This document shows, in pieces, positions 1 through 5,814 of a stretch of 6,133 bases of DNA (the first letter of the stretch is position 1; each line of letters begins with the position of its first letter). Under the pieces are notes generated by a model, which worked only from the letters and a program-made list of their open reading frames with translations, was not told where the DNA came from and searched no databases. The position numbers were made by a program, and so were the translations under genes. The DNA is from Acidimicrobiia bacterium. Lineage in GTDB: Bacteria > Actinomycetota > Acidimicrobiia > Acidimicrobiales > Acidimicrobilacustridaceae. The stretch covers positions 1 through 6,133 of the forward strand of contig JAEMTX010000112.1 in the NCBI GenBank assembly GCA_016462055.1. The letters are read 5' to 3'.

Positions 1-57
1 AAGGTCGCTGTTGGCGACTCGGTTGGCTCCGGCGATGTCGTTGTTGTTATCGAGTGA
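1..57 (+). CDS. C-terminal end of a biotinyl (or lipoyl) carrier-domain protein, partial
   Basis: Frame 1 from base 1 reads KVAVGDSVGSGDVVVVIE and then TGA at 55-57. This is the typical last hairpin of a biotinyl/lipoyl domain (pattern V-x-VGD-x-V-xx-GD-x-L-xx-IE), which in biotin carriers ends almost directly at the stop codon. The modified lysine motif (EAMKM type) would lie upstream of the window, so biotin versus lipoate cannot be decided from what is visible. A biotin carrier subunit of an acyl-CoA carboxylase, possibly propionyl-CoA carboxylase, is preferred because the gene ends right at the domain end and a methylmalonyl-CoA mutase gene lies on the same strand about 5.8 kb downstream. 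The alternatives are a lipoyl E2-type protein or a free-standing BCCP. The start and most of the gene are missing. It converges on the FkbM gene, with 53 bp between the two stop codons. Confidence 0.72.
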   Translation, partial: KVAVGDSVGSGDVVVVIE

Positions 58-60
58 CCA

Positions 61-81
61 CCGACGGATAACTGCCATCGG
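61..81 (-). terminator. Candidate hairpin between convergent genes
   Basis: CCGACGG (61-67) and CCATCGG (75-81) form a 7-bp stem around a 7-base loop. Read as minus-strand RNA, the one imperfect position is a U-G wobble, so the stem is complete; read as plus-strand RNA it is a C-A mismatch. It begins 4 nt after the plus-strand stop and 30 nt past the stop of the minus-strand methyltransferase gene, where a terminator would be expected. No U-run follows on either strand, so it is not a classical intrinsic terminator. Confidence 0.3.
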
Positions 82-110
82 CCAATTCGCTTTGGGTGTT
101 CATTCATCGG

Positions 111-1031
111 TTAACGCTGCAGGAGGGCTCGTACTTTCCGAAGTGGAGCGGTGACGCGCCAGGAGATGGTTTTCTGGATCGCGTAAACCTCTGCACGAAG
201 AGCGTCACGCTCTGACAGTGCTTCGTTGAGGCGATCGGCGACGAGCATCCGATCACGATCGATCTGTCCCAAATGATCTTGAACCTCAGCAATCATTCGC
301 TGGGCGGTTGGAGCGATCGAACGATCGAGGACATTGACCGGAGCTTCGAGCCGTGGAACTAGCGCCGCCTCGTGTTCCCGGGCGACGTAAAAGCGATTGA
401 GTCCGTCAAACAGAACAAACTGGTAGCCGTTATGAAGTAGGTAATGCTCCCACTCGGAATGTCGCGAAGTTGGAATTGGACGCGTGCTAAGGGCGAACTC
501 TCTCGCCGCTTCCATGTTCACCGCTTCGACCGATTCGACAACGATGATCCAAGGTCGATGGCGAGCAAGATCGGCTCCACCGAGGACACTCGCTTCGGCC
601 CCTTCGACGTCAATCTTGAGAAAGTGAATCTCGCCTTCTACGAACTCGTCCCAGATCGAAGCGAGTGAGCGAGTCGGAACGATGACTTCTTCGACCGACA
701 TGCCCGATTGCCGATACTGATCGGCCGCATCCGGATCGTTCGTGCTGAGGGCGCGACCCTCTCCCACAGCGAAGTACTTGCGTTCACCTTCTACATCCTC
801 GACGGCAATTCGGAGATTGATGTCGTTGGGCCTGCGTTCGCAGAGATTGGAAAAGACTGGTTCCATCGGCTCGATATTGATTCCGGTCCATCCAGCATCG
901 GAGAAGACCCGTGTGACCGAGTCGGTGTCGGGATCGTTAGCGCCGACATCGATCCACTGTCCTCTGGGGAGGTGCCCCAGGGTCCGCCAAAGCACGACGT
1001 CTTCACCATTCTGCGCAAATGACTCAAACAT
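111..1031 (-). CDS. FkbM-family SAM-dependent methyltransferase with C-terminal coiled coil
   Basis: This 306-residue protein has the marks of the FkbM methyltransferase family: an N-terminal AQNGEDV (6-12), the SAM-binding loop IDVGAN (27-32), the acidic strand NIEPMEP (52-58) and LKIDVEGAE (138-146). Family members methylate oxygen atoms on sugars, polyketides or other small substrates. The substrate here cannot be read from sequence. From about residue 243 the chain turns charged and helical (likely coiled coil), then ends in SWRVTAPLRKV (290-300), a tail often seen on glycan-related transferases and methyltransferases. That hints at work on a surface polysaccharide, but no glycosyltransferase gene is in the window. 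The ATG at 1031 is preceded by AAGGGGG with a 4-nt gap, which supports this start. The gene is the last of the minus-strand block, separated from the upstream gene by 179 bp, so it may have its own promoter. No signal peptide or membrane segment is seen. Confidence 0.88.
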   Translation of the reverse strand: MFESFAQNGEDVVLWRTLGHLPRGQWIDVGANDPDTDSVTRVFSDAGWTGINIEPMEPVFSNLCERRPNDINLRIAVEDVEGERKYFAVGEGRALSTNDPDAADQYRQSGMSVEEVIVPTRSLASIWDEFVEGEIHFLKIDVEGAEASVLGGADLARHRPWIIVVESVEAVNMEAAREFALSTRPIPTSRHSEWEHYLLHNGYQFVLFDGLNRFYVAREHEAALVPRLEAPVNVLDRSIAPTAQRMIAEVQDHLGQIDRDRMLVADRLNEALSERDALRAEVYAIQKTISWRVTAPLRKVRALLQR

Positions 1032-1123
1032 GATTCCCCCTTGGCTGCTGCACGACCGACCCCCAAACGACGCAGCACTCGTCGGGCCCGCAATCCCACT
1101 TCGCCCAACGGCGCTGCAGTCTC

Positions 1124-1129
1124 ATTTTA
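1124..1129 (-). promoter_or_regulatory. Candidate -10 box for the FkbM gene
   Basis: On the minus strand TAAAAT lies in the AT-richest part of the 179-bp gap and matches the TANNNT form of an actinobacterial -10 box. It would give a leader of roughly 85-90 nt. No good -35 hexamer is found at 16-18 bp spacing (TTCTGG is the nearest), so support rests on the -10 alone. Apart from this and the hairpin at 1151-1168, nothing is seen in the gap 1032-1210. Confidence 0.3.
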
Positions 1130-1150
1130 CAACAAACATTCTGAGCCAGA

Positions 1151-1168
1151 ACGCTACGGTGCTAGCGC
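1151..1168 (-). terminator. Weak hairpin downstream of the reductase-like gene
   Basis: As minus-strand RNA, CGCUA and UAGCG pair around a 6-base loop GCACCG, with a G-U pair possible at the base of the stem. It lies about 43 nt past the stop codon of the reductase-like gene. Only short U pairs follow, so it is at best a weak or factor-assisted terminator. The stem is short enough to arise by chance. Confidence 0.2.
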
Positions 1169-1210
1169 ACGGAATAGCAACAGAGCCTGTCGAAGAGTGC
1201 AGTCTCAGCC

Positions 1211-2263
1211 TCAGCGCACCCAGCCGCTGGGTGAAGGCAACGGAAGATCGAGATACGTCACGATGCCTGGCTTGGCCTCGCACACCGACGCAACGGCATC
1301 TACGGCCGGCAGCGACGTCATCACCATTCCCAACACCATGTAGTCGCTAAATGACTTCGCTTTGAAATCTTTCGGCGGAAACACTTCGAGTTTTGTGCGC
1401 ACTGATGGCATGCCATCGATTTCGACGATGTAGCCGTGTTCGATCTTCCAGTCCGGTTCAAGCGTTCGACCCTTACGCCAACGCACATCACACGACACCA
1501 CTTTGCGTTCGCCGATCCAGCCTTGCCAACTGGCGGAAACTCCTGCGACACAACCAGCGTCAATTGACCAAGAACCAAGATCAAGTGCTTCAGTCGTGAT
1601 GGCGTACTCGGTCTCGCAACGGACCTCGTCGAACTCGATGCCGAGCGCCTGACCCATCAGATGGACCGCATCACCGAAGACTGCAGTCCCCTGTTTGGTC
1701 ATTGTCGACAAGTTCGGGTCGTCTGGAAGTAATCCGTAGCCCACTGATTTTTCGGTATCCCCCGAGTCATAGCCGGTGGAATCGACCGATTCGAGCATGC
1801 GAATCGAGTCGATCCGATCGCAAACCCCGGCAGAGACGATGCCGAGCAGATTGGCCATACCGGGGTTCATGCCCGATCCGAAGATTGAGCTCTTTCCCCG
1901 TTCACACGCCTCGAGGATTCGTTGACGATCAGCACCAAGTGCATGGCCAGTTATAAAGCCCGCAGTTGCGGTGATGTTGATCCCACTCTCGAGGATGCGA
2001 ACCATGTGGTCAACGTCGGGCCACTTGGGGTTGTAGATCACACAGTCGGGTTTCAAATTCAGAAGGGAGTCGATGTCGTTTGTAGCGAGAATCCCGATGG
2101 GATCGACCCCGCACAGCTCGCCTACATCGCGACCTACCTTTTTGGATTCCCACGCATAGCAGCCCACGATCTCGAGTTCAGGATTTGCAACAGCGGCGAT
2201 CACTGATCGTTGACCAACATTGCCAGTCGTCCACTGCACGACTCGATACACCTTCGCTGACAT
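1211..2263 (-). CDS. Dihydrodipicolinate reductase-like NAD(P)-binding oxidoreductase (function unknown)
   Basis: This 350-residue protein starts with a Rossmann-type strand and loop, VVQWTTGNVGQRS (8-20), where TGNVG is the nucleotide-binding turn. It continues with GCYAW (34-38), VGRDVGELCG (43-52), FGSGMNPG (128-135) and WRKGRTLEPDW (262-272). This pattern is typical of the large actinobacterial group annotated as dihydrodipicolinate reductase and related in fold to 2,4-diaminopentanoate dehydrogenase. True DapB is much shorter (about 245-270 residues) and carries a His-His/Lys active-site signature that I do not see, so a role in lysine synthesis is unlikely. An NAD(P)-dependent step on a small amino or keto compound, or on lipid or steroid breakdown products, is possible, but the substrate is unknown. 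The ATG at 2263 follows a GGGGG run with a 4-nt gap. It is 65 bp downstream of the RDD gene on the same strand, so co-transcription is possible. No signal peptide is seen. Confidence 0.85.
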   Translation of the reverse strand: MSAKVYRVVQWTTGNVGQRSVIAAVANPELEIVGCYAWESKKVGRDVGELCGVDPIGILATNDIDSLLNLKPDCVIYNPKWPDVDHMVRILESGINITATAGFITGHALGADRQRILEACERGKSSIFGSGMNPGMANLLGIVSAGVCDRIDSIRMLESVDSTGYDSGDTEKSVGYGLLPDDPNLSTMTKQGTAVFGDAVHLMGQALGIEFDEVRCETEYAITTEALDLGSWSIDAGCVAGVSASWQGWIGERKVVSCDVRWRKGRTLEPDWKIEHGYIVEIDGMPSVRTKLEVFPPKDFKAKSFSDYMVLGMVMTSLPAVDAVASVCEAKPGIVTYLDLPLPSPSGWVR

Positions 2264-2271
2264 CAGTCCCC

Positions 2272-2308
2272 CACTTCAGAAACGACCATACCGTCTTGCT
2301 TGGAAGTG
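2272..2308 (-). promoter_or_regulatory. Candidate -10 box inside an inverted repeat before the reductase-like gene
   Basis: In the 65-bp gap, minus-strand CACTTC (2308-2303) and GAAGTG (2277-2272) form a perfect 6-bp inverted repeat, extendable by a T-G wobble and a C-G pair. The sequence between the arms contains TATGGT (2290-2285), a TANNNT-type -10 box. Transcription from it would start near 2278, giving a leader of about 15 nt that still carries the G-rich ribosome site. No clear -35 box is visible. The repeat could be an operator or could be chance. Confidence 0.22.
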
Positions 2309-2328
2309 AGAGTAGATCGCGACGGAAC

Positions 2329-2847
2329 TCAGCGCGTCGAAATCACAAGAGTTCCGCCAACACGGTCTGGCCATCCGCGATGAAGTTCCCCGCCAATTCC
2401 GGTTCCATAAACAAGTACTACCGCTCCAACCGCAAATGGTCCGAGTGGTAGTGCAAGCACCGACCATGGCAGCAAAGCACGAAGACCGCATTGCGTCGCA
2501 GTAGGACGGCTACCGTCGACATAGCGCACGACTCGTAAGCCAAAGAGCAACTTCCCGGGTGTTCGTTGTACCGCAAGAACAAAAAGAAATTCATAGACAA
2601 TGGCGAAGGCCAGTGCAGCAGGAAGCAACCAACTCGGAACATCGAATTCGAGTTGCCCATTGGAGGATTTCGCGGTGATGGCGACTACGACCAAGACAGG
2701 AAGCGCAACAACGGAAAGATCGAGAGCACGAGCTCCGAACCGTGGTCCTGGTGCAGCGAGACTGAAGGGACCCGTCTTGGGGAAGTCTTTCGCCGTTGGG
2801 ACTCGGCGGGGTACTCCCATTGGGTCTGTCTGTTCACTCGGCTGCAT
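2329..2847 (-). CDS. RDD-family integral membrane protein
   Basis: The 172-residue product has a polar N-terminus (1-35), then the first RDD motif RALD (R40, D43) leading into a hydrophobic segment (about 44-57). A second membrane segment (about 73-93) follows, then the conserved TPGKLLFGLRVV (96-107), a third hydrophobic stretch (about 124-147) and the closing signature GWPDRVGGTLVI (158-169). This order is that of the RDD family, whose members are small membrane proteins of mostly unknown function (some are linked to ion or proton exchange). The start at 2847 is preferred over the Met codon at 2820: GAGG lies 9 nt before it, while no ribosome site precedes 2820. The coding region overlaps the end of the LpdA-like gene by 14 bp, so the two are almost surely translated from one mRNA. 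No direct functional link between them is visible. Confidence 0.85.
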   Translation of the reverse strand: MQPSEQTDPMGVPRRVPTAKDFPKTGPFSLAAPGPRFGARALDLSVVALPVLVVVAITAKSSNGQLEFDVPSWLLPAALAFAIVYEFLFVLAVQRTPGKLLFGLRVVRYVDGSRPTATQCGLRALLPWSVLALPLGPFAVGAVVLVYGTGIGGELHRGWPDRVGGTLVISTR

Positions 2848-4192
2848 CGGTTAACGCCTCGGCCATCGATGGATGTACAAATAGTGACTCGTGCAAGTCG
2901 GTGACATGCAATCCGGCACTAACAGCAAGCGCAACAACTGAGATCAGTTCAGCAGCATGTCGACCAACGATCGCTCCACCGAGAACGACGCCAGTTGCTG
3001 GGTCGGAAATGATCTTCACGAACCCGCGTGCATCATCTTCGATAAGTGCCTTGGCGTTCGCCGAAAACGGAACTTTCGTAACCCGGATCTTTCGCCCCAT
3101 AGCGAATGCATCAACTTCCGCCAACCCAACATCAGCAATCTCGGGCTCGGTGAAGATCGCGCTTGCGGCTTTCTCGTAATCGATATGCCGATGGGGGCCT
3201 GAATGGAGACCCATGGCGTGTTCAGCGATCTTGCGACCCTGTAGCGAGGCCACTGAGGACAGCGGGAGTTTCCCAGAAATATCTCCAGCTGCGTACACGT
3301 GCGGAACGGAACTCTGGCAGTTGTGATCGATTTTCACATAGCCATCAATCAATTCGACGCCTACATCGCTCAATCCGAGATTATCTGTATTTGGGATCGA
3401 GCCGATCGCCAGCAACGCGTGAGAACCAGCCACTATGCGACCGTCGGTGCACTCAATGATCACACCATCTGCCGTTGCAACTCCGCTACGTGCTTTTGCA
3501 CCCTTCAACAACGTCACGCCACGTGCCAAGAAGTCGGCTTCGAGCGCAGCCGCAACCTCGGGATCTTTCAGCGGCAGAACTTGTTGACGACTCACGATGA
3601 GGGTGACTTCGCTCCCAAACGACTTGAACATATGAACGAACTCGACTCCAGTAACTCCAGACCCGATTACAACAAGATGTTCGGGCAATGTCGGCGGCGG
3701 GTACGCATCACGAGTCGTGAGAATGCGCTCGCCATCGACATGGGCCCACTCCGGAATGCGCGGACGACTTCCCGTGGCCAGCAGCACCACATCAGCCTCG
3801 AGTTCAATCCGCCCGGATTCGGTTTCGGCGACGACCTGGTTTGGACCCACCATGCGTCCCGTACCAAGCAGGAGCTTGACCCCTTGGCTTTCGAGAAGCG
3901 TCGTGGTCGAACGCTCGAGACGTTCGCCAATCGACGTAATCCGGCGTCGGAGCGCGTCGAAATCAAGCGAGGCCGAGACATCTGTGAGACCCATGCGTTG
4001 GGCATCGTTGATGGTTCCAAGCGCGCTGCCCGTGGCGATCATGGCTTTCGACGGCACGCAATCGCGGAGATGCGCTGCTCCCCCAATGAGATCTCGCTCG
4101 ATCATCGTGACCTTTGCGCCAAATCGAGCCGCATAGGTCGCAGCGGTATTACCCGCCGGCCCGCCACCAATGATTACGAAATGCTTTGTCAT
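2834..4192 (-). CDS. lpdA: LpdA-type NAD(P)H:quinone reductase-like flavoprotein (class I pyridine nucleotide-disulfide oxidoreductase fold)
   Basis: A 452-residue flavoprotein, the usual length of the lipoamide dehydrogenase family. FAD site: GGGPAG (9-14) with E32, ATGSRPR (139-145) and AGD (302-304). NAD(P) site: GSGVTG (177-182) with E184; R202 after the second strand could favour NADPH. The redox motif, normally GGTCxxxGCxPSK, is GGAAHLRDCVPSK (37-49): the first cysteine is A40 and only C45 remains. Such a protein cannot form the active-site disulfide, so it should not be a true lipoamide dehydrogenase. From memory, mycobacterial LpdA (Rv3303c) has nearly the same motif and acts as an NAD(P)H:quinone reductase, the best model here. 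The C-terminal dimer domain keeps VHPSMAEA, with H440 and E445 at the positions of the catalytic His-Glu pair. The start is fixed: TGA lies in frame directly before ATG 4192, and the FAD motif begins at residue 9. The gene is 85 bp after fetB and overlaps the RDD gene by 14 bp. Confidence 0.87.
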   Translation of the reverse strand: MTKHFVIIGGGPAGNTAATYAARFGAKVTMIERDLIGGAAHLRDCVPSKAMIATGSALGTINDAQRMGLTDVSASLDFDALRRRITSIGERLERSTTTLLESQGVKLLLGTGRMVGPNQVVAETESGRIELEADVVLLATGSRPRIPEWAHVDGERILTTRDAYPPPTLPEHLVVIGSGVTGVEFVHMFKSFGSEVTLIVSRQQVLPLKDPEVAAALEADFLARGVTLLKGAKARSGVATADGVIIECTDGRIVAGSHALLAIGSIPNTDNLGLSDVGVELIDGYVKIDHNCQSSVPHVYAAGDISGKLPLSSVASLQGRKIAEHAMGLHSGPHRHIDYEKAASAIFTEPEIADVGLAEVDAFAMGRKIRVTKVPFSANAKALIEDDARGFVKIISDPATGVVLGGAIVGRHAAELISVVALAVSAGLHVTDLHESLFVHPSMAEALTDAAE

Positions 4193-4200
4193 TCATCCTT

Positions 4201-4206
4201 ACGCTA
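4201..4206 (-). promoter_or_regulatory. Candidate -10 box for a leaderless lpdA transcript
   Basis: Minus-strand TAGCGT (TANNNT type) ends 8 nt before the lpdA ATG at 4192. The only Shine-Dalgarno-like run, AAGGA (4200-4196), is just 3 nt from that ATG, too close to work well, which fits initiation without a leader. No good -35 is present (ACTTTG at 17-bp spacing is the nearest). A second, out-of-frame ATG at 4196 (ATGAATG arrangement) would encode only 15 residues. Confidence 0.3.
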
Positions 4207-4224
4207 CTGGGGTCTATGGGTCGC

Positions 4225-4244
4225 AAAGTCGCTCGCGTGACTTT
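4225..4244. repeat. Perfect 6-bp inverted repeat in the fetB-lpdA gap
   Basis: AAAGTC (4225-4230) and GACTTT (4239-4244) are exact inverted copies around 8 bases, in the 85-bp gap after fetB. Next to it is the 8-bp palindrome TCGATCGA (4246-4253). As minus-strand RNA it would be a hairpin 34 nt past the fetB stop, but it is not followed by a U-run. It also covers the place where a -35 element for the proposed lpdA promoter would lie, so it could be an operator. Function is not established. Confidence 0.35.
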
Positions 4245-4277
4245 CTCGATCGAAGTTCACGCCGGATTCATCAAGTT

Positions 4278-5060
4278 TCAGTGCGAAGCACGAGCAATCG
4301 GCTTCATTCGGTGGTCAGAACTAAACAACTGTCGCGTCAGCCCTAAACCCATCACGGTGACGCTGGTCGCAACCGAACCCAAAATCAAATACATGATCGC
4401 GAGCTGGACCGTCACCGCATCGACCGCATCGACTCCGGCAAGAACAAGGCCTGTCATGGCCCCGGGGAGAAAGACAAGGCCCACAGCTTTCGTTGACTCG
4501 ATCTGAGGTATCAGAGCAGTGCGCAAAGCGGAACGCACATAGGGCCGAGACGCATCCGACGAGGACAACCCAAGAGCAAGTCGAGCTTCGACTTCGTCTC
4601 GTTTGTCGGAAAACTCGCCAACGATGCGTCGACCAACCAACACACAAGAAGTCATCGAATTTCCGATCATCATTCCAGCGAGCGGAACGATCGTGCGTCC
4701 TTGCATTGGAAAAATGTGAAAGCCGAAAATTACCGACAAGCTCACAACGACAACCGTAAGCATGGAGATTGTCCCGAGAAGAAAAATCCCGGGGATTTCT
4801 TTCGCCCTGCTTCGGATTGTGAATCCAGCAAAAACAATCATCACCACCACCCACAACCATACCCACCAGACCGAAGCTTTTGAATCAAGGACGAGGCGAA
4901 GCGCAAAGCCAACGAGTAGAAGCTGCACTGCTGCTCTGGCCGAAGACCACAGCATCGAACGAGTCAGTTGCAGCTGCTGCCAAAGCGAGAGCCCGACGGC
5001 AATCGCTACGAGAATTAGCGACGCGGTGACGCCCATCCAACCGATCTGCGTGTCGCTCAT
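4278..5060 (-). CDS. fetB: FetB/YbbM-type ABC transporter permease (UPF0014, putative iron export)
   Basis: This 260-residue membrane protein has about seven hydrophobic segments (roughly 10-28, 43-58, 64-82, 92-115, 122-142, 190-212 and 216-240). Family blocks are clear: ARAAVQLLLVG (41-51), GRTIVPLAGMMIGNSMT (121-137), EARLALG (158-164, in the cytoplasmic loop that should contact the ATPase), and ALIPQIESTKAVGLVFLPG (182-200) followed by MTGLVLAG (202-209). These match the UPF0014 family, which includes E. coli FetB (YbbM), proposed to export iron and protect against peroxide stress; plant relatives handle aluminium. The start ATG at 5060 overlaps the fetA stop in an ATGA arrangement, and GAGGG lies 7 nt upstream of it, so translation is coupled to fetA. 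The substrate is inferred from the family only. Confidence 0.9.
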   Translation of the reverse strand: MSDTQIGWMGVTASLILVAIAVGLSLWQQLQLTRSMLWSSARAAVQLLLVGFALRLVLDSKASVWWVWLWVVVMIVFAGFTIRSRAKEIPGIFLLGTISMLTVVVVSLSVIFGFHIFPMQGRTIVPLAGMMIGNSMTSCVLVGRRIVGEFSDKRDEVEARLALGLSSSDASRPYVRSALRTALIPQIESTKAVGLVFLPGAMTGLVLAGVDAVDAVTVQLAIMYLILGSVATSVTVMGLGLTRQLFSSDHRMKPIARASH

Positions 5061-5779
5061 TGTTCGCCCTCAGTCTCCTGATTCAAGAACTCGAGTGTTT
5101 CCGCCGGCGTCGCGTTCCGCCCTTCGATCAGAACTTCGATCCGATCAGCAATGCGCTGAACCTGAGAGAGGTCGTGACTGACCCAGACCACGCCAATTCC
5201 CTCGTTGGCCAATTCACGCGCCAAGTCTTCGATGCCGATGCGATTCTCGGGATCGAGTGACGAGGTTGGTTCATCCATCAAGATGACTTCCGGCTTCGTG
5301 AGCAGCGTTCTTGCGATGCACATGCGCTGGGCCTCGCCACCCGAGAGATCGTCGGCGACTCGATCAAGTATCGACGGGTCGAGCCCCACACGGCGGAGTA
5401 CTGCGACGAACGCCGAGTCGGCGGCGGAAGCATCGGCCACTGCAAGGTTGGAACGTACTGTGCCTGGGAACGGAATAGGCCTTTGAAAGATCATTCCCAC
5501 GCTCCTCCTCGCCCGCTGTGGGTCGAGAGCGGTCAGATCAGCCCCCTTGAAACACACCACACCCTCAGAGGGAACCTCCAGCCGGTTCCCGAGCCGCAAG
5601 AGGGTGGACTTCCCTGCTCCAGATGGGCCAGCCAGCACGGTAACTGCACCGTGGTCCACGCACAGATCCACCCTATGGAGAAGTTCGATTCCGCTGGGCG
5701 TCGAGAACGAGACCGCTCTGAACTGCAGCAGAACCCCTTCGTCACCCCTGTTGAAACCAGTACCCATAATCGCCAGCAT
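5057..5779 (-). CDS. fetA: FetA/YbbL-type ABC transporter ATP-binding protein
   Basis: A 240-residue ABC ATPase with every core motif: Walker A GPSGAGKST (51-59), Q-loop Q99, signature LSGGEAQR (145-152), Walker B ILMDE (166-170) with catalytic E170, D-loop SSLD (173-176) and switch H202. It should power the permease encoded directly downstream, with which it shares a 4-bp ATGA overlap; together they form a FetAB-type exporter at the inner face of the cell membrane. The assignment to iron comes from the partner family, not from the ATPase. ATG 5779 is the most upstream possible start, because an in-frame TAA lies eight codons before it. GGGAGG precedes it at about 13 nt, longer than usual. 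ATG 5767 (residue 5) is an alternative but has no ribosome site, and the ABC fold begins only near residue 19. It is the first gene of the minus-strand block. Confidence 0.9.
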   Translation of the reverse strand: MLAIMGTGFNRGDEGVLLQFRAVSFSTPSGIELLHRVDLCVDHGAVTVLAGPSGAGKSTLLRLGNRLEVPSEGVVCFKGADLTALDPQRARRSVGMIFQRPIPFPGTVRSNLAVADASAADSAFVAVLRRVGLDPSILDRVADDLSGGEAQRMCIARTLLTKPEVILMDEPTSSLDPENRIGIEDLARELANEGIGVVWVSHDLSQVQRIADRIEVLIEGRNATPAETLEFLNQETEGEQ

Positions 5780-5807
5780 GACACCCGCGCGCCCTCCCTC
5801 TTAGTCT
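5778..5807 (+). promoter_or_regulatory. Promoter for a leaderless methylmalonyl-CoA mutase mRNA
   Basis: ATGACA (5778-5783) differs from the TTGACA -35 consensus at one base. An 18-bp spacer leads to TAGTCT (5802-5807), which fits the TANNNT -10 form. Six bases later comes the GTG start codon at 5814, just where transcription should begin, so the mRNA would lack a 5' leader. The -35 box covers the start codon of the opposing fetA gene. No transcript data support this. Confidence 0.55.
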
Positions 5808-5814
5808 TAAGAGG
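5797..5814. repeat. Perfect 7-bp inverted repeat (candidate operator) in the fetA-mutase spacer
   Basis: CCTCTTA (5797-5803) and TAAGAGG (5808-5814) are exact inverted copies separated by GTCT. The 18-bp element covers the proposed -10 box and the first base of the mutase start codon. In the fetA direction it would form a hairpin just ahead of that gene's G-rich ribosome site. A dimeric repressor bound here could block the mutase promoter and affect fetA. The regulator is unknown. Confidence 0.45.

Noticed and set aside
1..107. Minus-strand frame opening at ATG 107 (35 codons, Thr-rich) running off the left edge
   Set aside because: It lies antisense to the convincing carrier-domain C-terminus at 1-57, has no ribosome site and resembles no family I know.
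105..117. 13-bp direct repeat CATCGGTTAACGC, also at 2845-2857, both ending at a minus-strand ATG
   Set aside because: One repeat of this length is not surprising by chance in a 6-kb window, the reading frames differ, and the ATG at 107 is probably not a real start.
314..328. Tandem CGATCGA copies (314-320 and 322-328), with further CGATCG-type sites nearby
   Set aside because: They lie within the FkbM coding sequence and fit its Arg/Ser/Ile codons; there are too few to suggest a repeat element or methylation-linked array.
742..1350. 202-codon plus-strand open frame spanning the FkbM start and the end of the reductase-like gene
   Set aside because: It covers two genuine coding regions on the other strand and its translation is low-complexity Ser/Pro/Arg without motifs.
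3299..4240. 313-codon plus-strand open frame opposite lpdA
   Set aside because: The product is rich in Arg, Ser and Cys with no domain pattern, and the opposite strand carries a complete flavoprotein with all cofactor motifs.
5533..5784. 83-codon minus-strand frame overlapping the fetA start
   Set aside because: It is an alternative frame of fetA; the fetA frame holds all ABC ATPase motifs.
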